Positions 46,742 to 54,403 of a stretch of DNA of 64,000 nt are shown here, one piece after another. The position numbers were made by a program, and so were the translations under genes. The first letter of the stretch is position 1, and each line of letters starts with the position of its first letter. Origin of the DNA: Bacteroidota bacterium (GTDB lineage Bacteria; Bacteroidota; Bacteroidia; Bacteroidales; F082); NCBI GenBank assembly GCA_013203805.1, contig JABMPH010000504.1, positions 18,883 to 82,882 on the forward strand, read 5' to 3'. The notes beneath the pieces were generated by a model, which worked only from the letters and a program-made list of their open reading frames with translations, searched no databases and was not told where the DNA came from.

Positions 46742-47365
46742 TTAATGAATTAAATAGAATAATGGAAATAGATAAATCCAGATTAAATCCACAAGATGCC
46801 AATAAAGCCCTGAGTTCTCAAGTAATTGATTTTTGTCTTTATTAATCGATCCTTTTTTAATCTTGTTCATCACAACAAGAATAAATATCATTCCTACAAT
46901 AACATGTAAACCATGAAGCCCGGTCATAAAGAAATATAAATAGAAATACAATTGTTCACCATGCGACAATGAGCCAAAGTGTTCCATCCCAGGCCACAGC
47001 CCATGCTCAATTTTTGCTCCCCATTCAAAATATTTAATAACTAAAAAAACAACAGCTGCAAATACGGTTATCAGTAGCAGCTTAAGAGATAGTTTTGAAT
47101 TACCAAGCTGAATTGCTGTAATCGACATTGCAACAGTCATACTACTTGTTAATAGTACAACCGTATTAACTGTACCCATCCAAACATTTAAGTTTAAAGA
47201 TGCCATTAGAAAGGCATCGGGGTTTAACGACCGATAAACCATATAAACTATAAATAATCCTCCGAACAACAATAACTCGGTATATAGAAATAGCCACATT
47301 CCCAGCTTTGATGCTTTTGCGTCGTAAGTATGCCCGGAATTAGGTAGTACAAATGAGTGTTCCAT
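46742..47365 (-). CDS. coxC: Cytochrome c oxidase subunit III
   Basis: This 207-residue protein has five hydrophobic segments; family signatures are 'KLGMWLFLYTELLLFGGLF', 'TGLHGLHVIVGMIFIL' and the C-terminal 'YWHLVDLIWIYLFPLFYL'. It supports proton uptake and stability of subunit I. A 183-nt AT-rich gap without ORF separates it from coxA, unlike the tight spacing elsewhere in the operon. Confidence 0.93.
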   Translation of the reverse strand: MEHSFVLPNSGHTYDAKASKLGMWLFLYTELLLFGGLFIVYMVYRSLNPDAFLMASLNLNVWMGTVNTVVLLTSSMTVAMSITAIQLGNSKLSLKLLLITVFAAVVFLVIKYFEWGAKIEHGLWPGMEHFGSLSHGEQLYFYLYFFMTGLHGLHVIVGMIFILVVMNKIKKGSINKDKNQLLENSGLYWHLVDLIWIYLFPLFYLIH

Positions 47366-47548
47366 ATATTATTAGTTTTTAATATCTTATATAATTGAAA
47401 TTTAAATAGTAAGCACCAAAACTCATATTACAAAACCTAAATAAATCACAAACTACAATAATCTTATACTTCAAACAGGTGTTAGTATTGATAATTTGGT
47501 CAATGATATTTATTTGAAATTTAGTATTTGTCATTTGTTTATTTAGTA

Positions 47549-49162
47549 TTAGCCTTTCTTTGCATTTGGGTAATTATATGGTCCACCTTCAACCAGTTCA
47601 GGAGCCTTATCGAAATTATAAAGGGTTGGGGGCGACTGAGTTTGCCATTCCAAAGTAATGCCATTCCAAGGATTTGAAGGTGCCTTTTTATTTGTAAAGT
47701 ACCCTCTAAATAAATTGTATATCATTAAGTGTAAACCTATTATAAGTATCCATGAACCAATAGTTGAAATTTGATTAAGAGTATGAAACTCCGGCAAGTA
47801 ATCATAATATCTACGTGGCATTCCTTTGATTCCAAGTATTAACATTGGGAAATAAAGAGTGTTAAATCCAATGAATAAGATAGCGAATGCAATATTTGCA
47901 ACAACTTTATTATACATCTTGCCCCAAATCTTTGGATACCAATAATGAAGAGCACCAAAAAAAGCAAATCCTGTTCCACCAAACATTACATAATGAAAGT
48001 GGCCAACAACAAAATAGGTATCGTGCAAGTGTACATCAGCGGCAAGAGCTCCAACTACTAATCCGGTTAAACCGCCAATTAAAAAATTAAATATAAAAGC
48101 AATAGCATAAAGCAATGGCACCTGAACATTAATAGAAGCCTTGTACATAGTGGCCAACCAGTTAAATACTTTTATAGATGTTGGTATAGCAACAAAAAAT
48201 GTCAGAATTGAGAAAATATAAGCTGCCGGGCCACTCATTCCTGATGTGAACATATGATGTCCCCATACAAAATAACCCACAAACGCAATGGCTAAACTTG
48301 AATAGGCAATTGCTTTGTATCCAAAAATTGTTCGTTGTGCAAAAGTTGGTATAATCTCACTTACAATTCCCATGGCAGGAAGCGCCATAATATATACAGC
48401 AGGGTGGGAGTAAATCCAAAATAAATGCTGATAAAGAATTGGGTCGCCACCGATGGATGGGTCGAATAGGCCGATACCAAGCGTCCTTTCTGCTACAATC
48501 ATTAGCAATGTTATGCCAATAATTGGGGTAGCTAGTAACTGTATCCATGAAGTAGCATAAAGAGCCCAAGCAAATAATGGCATTTGATTAAATCCCATAC
48601 CGGGAGCACGTAATCGATGGATAGTTACAATAAAGTTAAGTCCGGTTAATATCGATGAAAATCCTAGTATAAAGGCTGCTAGTACCGACATAGAAACGTT
48701 TGTGCCGGTTTTAACGCTGTACGGAGCATAAAAGGTCCAGCCTGTATCGGCAGGTCCATCTCCAAAAACCAATGTTGATAAGGCAAAAAGTGCACCTAGA
48801 ACATATAACCACCATGACATTAAGTTTAGTCGGGGAAACGCAACATCATCAGTGCCAAGCATTATTGGCAAAAAGAAATTACCAAACACTGCCGGAATAC
48901 TTGGGATGATGAATAAGAATATCATTATCACTCCATGTAGTGTAAATACCTGGTTATAGGTTTTAGCTTCGATTAAGTCGGCACCCGGGTTAAACAGTTC
49001 AAGACGCATTAAAACGCCCAGAGCAGCTCCCACCAAGAAGAACGAGCCAACGGAATAAAGATATAACAAGCCGATTCGTTTATGATCAAGCGAGAATATC
49101 CACGAAAACAACCCTTTTTTTACTTCAAAAAAATTAGGTTGTGATACTGAAGAATCTGTCAT
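47549..49162 (-). CDS. coxA: Cytochrome c oxidase subunit I (A2-type heme-copper oxidase)
   Basis: Subunit I holds low-spin heme, the heme a3-CuB site and the proton channels. The 537-residue protein has 12 helices, with '[21 protein letters not shown]' (heme ligand His), '[14 protein letters not shown]' (CuB His and cross-linked Tyr), '[11 protein letters not shown]' and '[17 protein letters not shown]'. The D-channel Glu of A1 enzymes (HPEVY) is Ala, and the preceding Tyr-Ser gives YSHPAVY, the mark of A2-type oxidases. It starts 1 nt after the SCO1 stop. Confidence 0.95.
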   Translation of the reverse strand: MTDSSVSQPNFFEVKKGLFSWIFSLDHKRIGLLYLYSVGSFFLVGAALGVLMRLELFNPGADLIEAKTYNQVFTLHGVIMIFLFIIPSIPAVFGNFFLPIMLGTDDVAFPRLNLMSWWLYVLGALFALSTLVFGDGPADTGWTFYAPYSVKTGTNVSMSVLAAFILGFSSILTGLNFIVTIHRLRAPGMGFNQMPLFAWALYATSWIQLLATPIIGITLLMIVAERTLGIGLFDPSIGGDPILYQHLFWIYSHPAVYIMALPAMGIVSEIIPTFAQRTIFGYKAIAYSSLAIAFVGYFVWGHHMFTSGMSGPAAYIFSILTFFVAIPTSIKVFNWLATMYKASINVQVPLLYAIAFIFNFLIGGLTGLVVGALAADVHLHDTYFVVGHFHYVMFGGTGFAFFGALHYWYPKIWGKMYNKVVANIAFAILFIGFNTLYFPMLILGIKGMPRRYYDYLPEFHTLNQISTIGSWILIIGLHLMIYNLFRGYFTNKKAPSNPWNGITLEWQTQSPPTLYNFDKAPELVEGGPYNYPNAKKG

Positions 49163-49163
49163 G

Positions 49164-49952
49164 TTATTGTGATTTTATTTTTTTTCTACCTCTAATAACT
49201 AGTGTGCCAAGCAGCACAAGTGCAATAAACAATATAATTGAACCGGATATTTTGGTGAAGTTTAAAACATACTTCTTTCCATCAGGATCGTAGCTAAAGC
49301 AAAACTTCAACATTTTATTAATGGTGGGGCCCGATTTTTCGTTGGCAGCTTCCACAATTGCCATTTTAATGTCGAACGGCATAAAATAAGTACTGCCGTA
49401 TAGATATCGCGTTATTTTTCCTTTTGGACTAATTACAATCAATGTTCCCGGATGAATATATTCTTTGCCTTCCTTTTTAACTTTAAATCCTACATCATCT
49501 AGTAAGCGACTAATGGTAGTGCTATCGCCTGTAAAGAATTTCCAGGAATTTTCGGTGTCGCCATGGCTTACAAGCTTTTGGTAAGTCTTTTTCTTTTTCC
49601 TCGCCAGAGGAGGTGATTCGGCATGGGAAAAACTAATGGTATATACCTGATAATCTTTACCCATTTCAATATCAGTTTTGTCCATTGCTGCGGCAAGTCC
49701 ATTAAGTAGCGGACTACAAATACCAGGACATTCATAATAAACAAGTGAGATAATTGTTGGCTTGTCGATCGATTCTTTTAGGTTTATTTCATTGTAGAGT
49801 TCATCAGTAAAAATAAGATCATCCGAAATATATTCATCAAGGTGCTCATATACTCCCAATTCATCCTGAGCTAATAGGCTAAAAGAAGTAGTTACTAATG
49901 CAATCAATAAAAAACCAGTGCTTTTCCAGTTTAAAAAAGGTTTCATTTTCAA
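49164..49952 (-). CDS. SCO1/SenC copper chaperone for CuA assembly
   Basis: SCO proteins deliver copper to the CuA site of subunit II. The 262-residue protein has an N-terminal signal, the thioredoxin-fold copper motif '[12 protein letters not shown]' (CxxxC), the downstream His in '[14 protein letters not shown]', and a C-terminal membrane helix ('[16 protein letters not shown]'). A lysine-rich '[12 protein letters not shown]' insert replaces the usual region after 'SFSHAESPP'. First gene of the cox operon; it is divergent from the MxCxxC-AraC regulator. Confidence 0.9.
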   Translation of the reverse strand: MKMKPFLNWKSTGFLLIALVTTSFSLLAQDELGVYEHLDEYISDDLIFTDELYNEINLKESIDKPTIISLVYYECPGICSPLLNGLAAAMDKTDIEMGKDYQVYTISFSHAESPPLARKKKKTYQKLVSHGDTENSWKFFTGDSTTISRLLDDVGFKVKKEGKEYIHPGTLIVISPKGKITRYLYGSTYFMPFDIKMAIVEAANEKSGPTINKMLKFCFSYDPDGKKYVLNFTKISGSIILFIALVLLGTLVIRGRKKIKSQ

Positions 49953-50023
49953 TAAGATATGTTATTTGGTTTAAGGCGGCTAATTTAGATTAAATCTAAA
50001 TAGAATATAAGGGTCTAAATATG

Positions 50024-50038
50024 ATATATAACATATTT
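50024..50038. promoter_or_regulatory. Candidate operator shared with the cyd operon (ATATATAACATATTT)
   Basis: This 15-mer is identical to 43998-44012 in the cyd upstream region. It lies about 72-86 nt before the SCO1 ATG and overlaps the near-palindrome TATGATATATAACATA. AT-rich sequence raises the chance of coincidence. Confidence 0.35.
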
Positions 50039-50402
50039 TGGAATAATAAGATACTCCTGTTTATGTGCGAAAACCAGTAGTAATTTATAATTTGGTAACG
50101 GATCATACAGTTAATCAACTTATTCGCTGAATTTGAAGAATTCCATCTATTGCGCATAATGGAAATAGGGTATACAGGTATTTATAAATTTAAATCCTTT
50201 ATAAATATTTCCCCAATATACATTATCTTTTAATCTTTGCATATTTGCATAAGTATCCACATAGTTGAAAAGGGTGTCGTATAATTATATATTTAGCAAT
50301 ATGAATTTAGTTTCTAGTTAAATTGCTACCTTACCGTTAAATATTGTTTTAATATAGATTATTTAGGCTTAATTGGTAATTTTATACTTATACATAATTA
50401 TA

Positions 50403-50410
50403 TATTTTTG
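50403..50410 (+). promoter_or_regulatory. Bacteroidetes -7 box (TATTTTTG) for the AraC-type regulator
   Basis: TATTTTTG fits TAnnTTTG, 24 nt upstream of the ATG at 50435. Confidence 0.4.
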
Positions 50411-50434
50411 CGTATAAAATTAATTTATCCCAGT

Positions 50435-51004
50435 ATGGAAATCTTGTATATCAGGAATATGATGTGTAAATGCTGTATTCCTATTATTACCAATATTTTG
50501 GAAAATAATAATATTAAAGTAAAGTGCATTAAATTGGGATACGTTGAAGTCGTTTTTTCAGAAAATAGCTCAACTATTGATGAGATAGATAAAATATTAC
50601 AAAAAGAAGGTTTTGGATTGGTAATGGGTAGGGAGAAAAGAATTGTTGAACATACAAAACATGCTGTTATTGAGTTAATTCATCAAATGAATAATGTTAA
50701 CTCAATAGTTCAGAAATCAGACTATCTTGTTGAAAAATTAAATTTAAGTTACCAACAGTTGTCCAAACTATTTTCAAAATATGAAAATACTACCCTTGAA
50801 AGATTCATTATTCAAAATAAAATTGAGCGAATAAAAGAGTTGATTGACAGCGAGGAATTTACCTTATCTGAGATTGCATATATGATGGATTACAGTAGTG
50901 TACAATATCTTTCAGGTCAATTTAAAAAAGAGACCGGATTAACGGTAAGTGAATACAAAAAAGGAGATCGTAGAGAACGAATAGCTATAGAGGATTTATT
51001 ATAG
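50435..51004 (+). CDS. AraC-family regulator with N-terminal HMA-like MxCxxC domain
   Basis: The 189-residue protein has a ferredoxin-like N-terminal domain (about residues 1-65) with 'NMMCKCCIPIITNILE', keeping the MxCxxC metal-binding motif of heavy-metal-associated domains. An AraC DNA-binding domain follows (about 100-180; 'LSEIAYMMDYSSVQYLSGQFKKETG'). Proteins of this layout are common in Bacteroidota, often next to copper and oxidase genes. It is divergent from SCO1-coxA, which suggests copper-responsive control of the caa3 operon; this is inferred from position. Confidence 0.8.
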   Translation: MEILYIRNMMCKCCIPIITNILENNNIKVKCIKLGYVEVVFSENSSTIDEIDKILQKEGFGLVMGREKRIVEHTKHAVIELIHQMNNVNSIVQKSDYLVEKLNLSYQQLSKLFSKYENTTLERFIIQNKIERIKELIDSEEFTLSEIAYMMDYSSVQYLSGQFKKETGLTVSEYKKGDRRERIAIEDLL

Positions 51005-51247
51005 ATTGCTCTATTAATTTATGATTAATGATATTGGATTCGAGATTTATGTTGTTAAAATTATGTAAATCAGACTAATAAGGTTTATCTAATATTTTAA
51101 TCATTCAATCCTTAACAGTTATGCTATACAGTCTACATAATACAGTATCCATTTTCTTATCTACCAACCATAAAACTATTACCGAATTTCATAACATATC
51201 TAACTAACTATATGTGTATTTTTGATTTTTATTAAAAACTTAATGAC

Positions 51248-51542
51248 ATGTATAAAATTTTAATAGTTGGTGTTTTCTTAATTGTTTTAAATATGGCTTG
51301 TACAAAAGCTGATGATTTAGAAATTGTAGAAGACCAGGGAGAAGAGGTAACAGTTCAAGATACTGTTAAACAATCAGGATTTTACTTATGTGTTTGAAAA
51401 TCTTAATTTAGGTTCAAGAAATCATTTGCGTTCCTTTTATCCACAACTGGTAAATAATAATGGAGAATATAATGCTAACTATATAACACAAGAAGAGTTT
51501 GATACAATAATAACTTCTTCAAAAGAATTTGGAACCTGGTAA
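51248..51542 (+). pseudogene. Collapsed DUF2202 lipoprotein gene (signal plus C-terminal tail)
   Basis: An ATG at 51248 reads a lipoprotein-like start 'MYKILIVGVFLIVLNMAC' and an acidic stretch up to TGA at 51395. A frame shifted by one then reads 'TYVFENLNLGSRNHLRSFYP' to 'EEFDTIITSSKEFGTW' and stops at 51540. 'GSRNHLRxFxxxL' followed by 'YITQEEFDxI' is the C-terminal signature of DUF2202 ferritin-like proteins, which normally have about 150 residues before it. The middle domain is absent, so an internal deletion that shifted frame is the best explanation. Confidence 0.7.
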
Positions 51543-51562
51543 TAACCATTAAAAATTACATT

Positions 51563-51808
51563 ATGAAATTAAAGAAAAACATTGCCATAAGTGAAACTGG
51601 ATTTTTGTTTGACCCAAACTCGGGCGATTCTTATTCACTAAATAGTATTGGTAAAGAAATATTAGAGTTCGTAAAATCAGGAAAATCAAAGAGCGATATT
51701 TCATTCCATATACTAAATAAATACGATGCTGATGAATATACATTTGAGCGAAATTTTGATGATTTTGTTGAAATGCTCAACCATCATAAACTTTTAGAAA
51801 ATGAGTAG
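51563..51808 (+). CDS. PqqD-family small protein (possible peptide/RRE-like carrier)
   Basis: The 81-residue protein has the PqqD winged-helix pattern: 'FLFDPNSGDSYSLNSIGKEI' (beta hairpin then 'LNxxG'), a variable helix and 'FVEMLNHHKLLE'. PqqD-like proteins bind leader peptides in PQQ and other RiPP pathways. Here no radical SAM gene, precursor peptide or cyclodehydratase is seen next to it. Its stop overlaps the ATP-grasp ATG by 8 nt, so the two are translationally coupled and probably act together. Start codon chosen as the only ATG that gives the full fold. Confidence 0.75.
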   Translation: MKLKKNIAISETGFLFDPNSGDSYSLNSIGKEILEFVKSGKSKSDISFHILNKYDADEYTFERNFDDFVEMLNHHKLLENE

Positions 51809-52847
51809 GCCAATATATACAATTGCAGTTACAGGGCTTAATAACACTGATAACCCTGGTCCCGGAGTTCCTGTTATTAGGGCATTACGCTGCGCAAAAT
51901 CATTTGATGTCCGTATAATAGGGTTGGTATATGAAAACCTTGAGCCAGGCATATATATGGACAATGTGGCCGATAAAGTGTATCAGATTCCTTATCCATC
52001 GGTTGGATCAGATGCACTTCTTAGCAGAATTGAATATATAAACAGTAAAGAAAACATTGATTTTATTATACCTAATTTCGATGCAGAGCTTTTTACTTTT
52101 ATAACTTCTCAGGCAAAACTTGAAGCTTTAAATATTAAATCGTTTCTTCCAACAAAACAACAATTTGATGAACGCGAAAAAGCAAATTTAGTAGAGTATG
52201 GCGAGAAATACGATATAAAAGTCCCCAAAAGTAAATCGCTAACAAGTGTCAATGATGTTTCTAGCCTACGTGACGATTTTGAATACCCTCTATTGGTTAA
52301 AGGTAAATTTTACGATGCTTATATTGCCTACAACTCTGAACAGGTGATTGGGCATTTCAATAAAATATCATCAAAGTGGGGATTGCCTGTAATTATACAG
52401 GAATTTGTCAAAGGAACCGAAGTTAACGTTATTGCCCTGGGCGATGGACGAGGAAACACAATTGCCGCAGTGCCTATGCGCAAACAATACATTACTGATA
52501 AAGGAAAAGCCTGGGGAGGAATAACTTTAAGTGATGAAAAAATGCTCGATATTACTCACAAGCTTATCAAAAACACGAAGTGGAGAGGCGGTATGGAGTT
52601 GGAATTAATTAAAACCAACGAAGGCGATTACTATCTTATTGAAATTAATCCACGTATTCCCGCTTGGGTTTATTTAGCTGTTGAAGCAGGACAAAATATT
52701 CCTGAAGCACTTATTAAACTTGCCAATGGTGATGATGTTCCTCCTTTTACAAAATATGATATCGGCAAAATGTTTATCCGCTACTCATATGATTTAATTG
52801 GTGACATTGCACAATTTGAAAAACTTAGCATTACAGGAGAGTTATAA
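51801..52847 (+). CDS. ATP-grasp carboxylate-amine/thiol ligase of unknown substrate
   Basis: This 348-residue protein has an N-terminal Rossmann-like domain ('IAVTGLNNTDNPGPGVPVIRALR') and an ATP-grasp fold (about residues 120-310). Lys in 'PLLVKGKFYDAYI' and 'IIQEFVKGTEVNVIALGD' are in expected nucleotide-binding places, and the metal site is 'YYLIEINPRIPAWV' (Glu/Asn pair). The family makes acyl-phosphate intermediates to join an acid to an amine. It overlaps the PqqD-like gene by 8 nt; 16 nt separate it from the decarboxylase. Substrate unknown. Confidence 0.78.
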   Translation: MSRPIYTIAVTGLNNTDNPGPGVPVIRALRCAKSFDVRIIGLVYENLEPGIYMDNVADKVYQIPYPSVGSDALLSRIEYINSKENIDFIIPNFDAELFTFITSQAKLEALNIKSFLPTKQQFDEREKANLVEYGEKYDIKVPKSKSLTSVNDVSSLRDDFEYPLLVKGKFYDAYIAYNSEQVIGHFNKISSKWGLPVIIQEFVKGTEVNVIALGDGRGNTIAAVPMRKQYITDKGKAWGGITLSDEKMLDITHKLIKNTKWRGGMELELIKTNEGDYYLIEINPRIPAWVYLAVEAGQNIPEALIKLANGDDVPPFTKYDIGKMFIRYSYDLIGDIAQFEKLSITGEL

Positions 52848-52863
52848 TTTTAAAAATATAGAA

Positions 52864-54213
52864 ATGATAAAACTTAGATATGAACGACCGATAATAAGCA
52901 AGATAAACGCTGGCGTTCCAGATAAATTTGGAATGAAAACCTCAGTTGAAACCCTTAATAAAATTGATACTATCCCTGTTATTGATATTCTTGAAAAATA
53001 CGGATCACCTGTATTTGTAGTATCAGAGCCAGAGATTAATAAAACATATGAAGAAGTAAAAAGTGCTTTTACCTCACGCTATCCGAAAGTACAATTCGCC
53101 TGGTCGTACAAAACAAATTATATTGATGCTGTTTGCAAAATATATCACAAATTAGGATCATGGGCCGAAGTAGTTTCAGGTTTTGAATACCAAAAAGCAT
53201 TGAGAAATGGTGTTCCCGGTAATGAAATTATATTCAATGGTCCTGATAAAAGTGATGCAGACTTAACCTTAGCCATCGAAAATTTGTCGCTTATCCATAT
53301 TGACCATTTTGATGAACTATATACTATATTAAAGCTAGCCGATACCAGTGCTAAAAGGCCAAAAGTTGCCATAAGAGTTAATATGAATACAGGAATTTAT
53401 CCACAATGGGATAGATTTGGATTTAATTACGAAAATGGTGAAGCATGGCAGGCAATCAACCGACTGATGTATAGCGAAAAGGTTGATGTTGTTGGTTTGC
53501 ATACGCATATTGGTACTTATATTATTACGCCAAACGCTTATGCAGTAGCTGTGTCAAAATTAGCCGAATTGGCCACTTCTTTGAAGAAAAAATTCAATCA
53601 TGCCATTCAATACATTGATACGGGTGGTGGTTTTGCATCTAAAAACACCCTAAAAGGAGCATATCTTCCGGGTAAAGATACTTGCCCTACTTTTGATGCT
53701 TACGCTGATGCTATTACTGGTGCATTAATGAGTGCAAATTTTGCGCCAAACGAATTGCCGACATTAATTATTGAAAGTGGTAGAGCATTGATTGACGATG
53801 CCGGTTATTTGTTAGGTACTGTATTGGCAAATAAGCGATTAGCTGATGGAAGACGCTCCACCATATTAGACATTGGCATAAACAATCTGTTTACATCATT
53901 TTGGTATGAGCATGAGGTTTTGCCAGTTGAAAATACAACTCAGCAAACTGAAGATACAACCCTATATGGGCCTCTATGTATGAATATAGATGTTATCAGG
54001 GCAGCAGTTCAGTTTCCTCTTTTACAAAAAGGCGACAAGGTTGCAATCAGACGAGTGGGTGCGTATAACATGACACAGTGGATGCAGTTTATTACATTAA
54101 GACCAAATGTTGTTTTAATTGATGCTGATAAAAAAATGCATATCATAAGAAAAGCAGAAACTAATGCTACTTTCGAGGCACAAGAAGTAGTGCCTGATTA
54201 CCTTATGAGCTAA
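52864..54213 (+). CDS. Fold-type III PLP-dependent decarboxylase, diaminopimelate/ornithine decarboxylase-like
   Basis: From the ATG at 52864 the protein is 449 residues. PLP binding is shown by 'FAWSYKTNYIDAV' (Schiff-base Lys), 'HTHIGT' (ring-stacking His), 'YIDTGGGFA' (phosphate loop) and 'IIESGRALIDDAG'. Near the C-terminus 'GPLCMNIDVI' stands where LysA and relatives have GPxCESxD, keeping Cys and Asp but changing the Glu-Ser pair. The second substrate motif 'RPNVVLI' is also altered. It decarboxylates an amino acid or amino-acid conjugate; specificity is likely different from LysA. Third gene of the cluster. Confidence 0.8.
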   Translation: MIKLRYERPIISKINAGVPDKFGMKTSVETLNKIDTIPVIDILEKYGSPVFVVSEPEINKTYEEVKSAFTSRYPKVQFAWSYKTNYIDAVCKIYHKLGSWAEVVSGFEYQKALRNGVPGNEIIFNGPDKSDADLTLAIENLSLIHIDHFDELYTILKLADTSAKRPKVAIRVNMNTGIYPQWDRFGFNYENGEAWQAINRLMYSEKVDVVGLHTHIGTYIITPNAYAVAVSKLAELATSLKKKFNHAIQYIDTGGGFASKNTLKGAYLPGKDTCPTFDAYADAITGALMSANFAPNELPTLIIESGRALIDDAGYLLGTVLANKRLADGRRSTILDIGINNLFTSFWYEHEVLPVENTTQQTEDTTLYGPLCMNIDVIRAAVQFPLLQKGDKVAIRRVGAYNMTQWMQFITLRPNVVLIDADKKMHIIRKAETNATFEAQEVVPDYLMS

Positions 54214-54403
54214 CGAAAATAGTACTTAAATGAATGAGTTCGTTCGAAAATGAAATTGTTGTATTTCAGTCTAAAGACTGGGAGCTGTAAACTGAATATG
54301 ACTTTTTATAAAAACAATAATAGTATAATACCAACTAAAAATCTATTGATTTATTAAGCTTATTCTGAAATTTAATTGGTATATCAAATAATATCCTAAT
54401 CAA

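Larger units (their letters stand above)
49953..50434. other. Divergent intergenic region between SCO1-cox and the AraC regulator
   Basis: This 482-nt AT-rich region has no credible ORF. It contains the shared 15-mer (50024-50038), a -7 box for the regulator (50403-50410), and the palindromic TATGATATATAACATA (50020-50035), symmetrical at 14 of 16 positions. It is the natural place for common control of the oxidase operon and the regulator. Confidence 0.5.

Noticed and set aside
47366..47548. Gap between coxC and coxA examined for a small subunit gene
   Set aside because: No ORF with plausible membrane helix in any frame; AT-rich spacer.
51248..51397. 49-residue ORF considered as a RiPP precursor for the PqqD-like protein
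   Set aside because: Has a lipoprotein signal, and the next frame matches the DUF2202 C-terminus, so a broken DUF2202 gene explains it better.
51563..52847. PqqD-like plus ATP-grasp as a PQQ or graspetide locus
   Set aside because: No PqqE-type radical SAM, PqqA/B/C or precursor with repeated TxxxxEED-type core is visible nearby.
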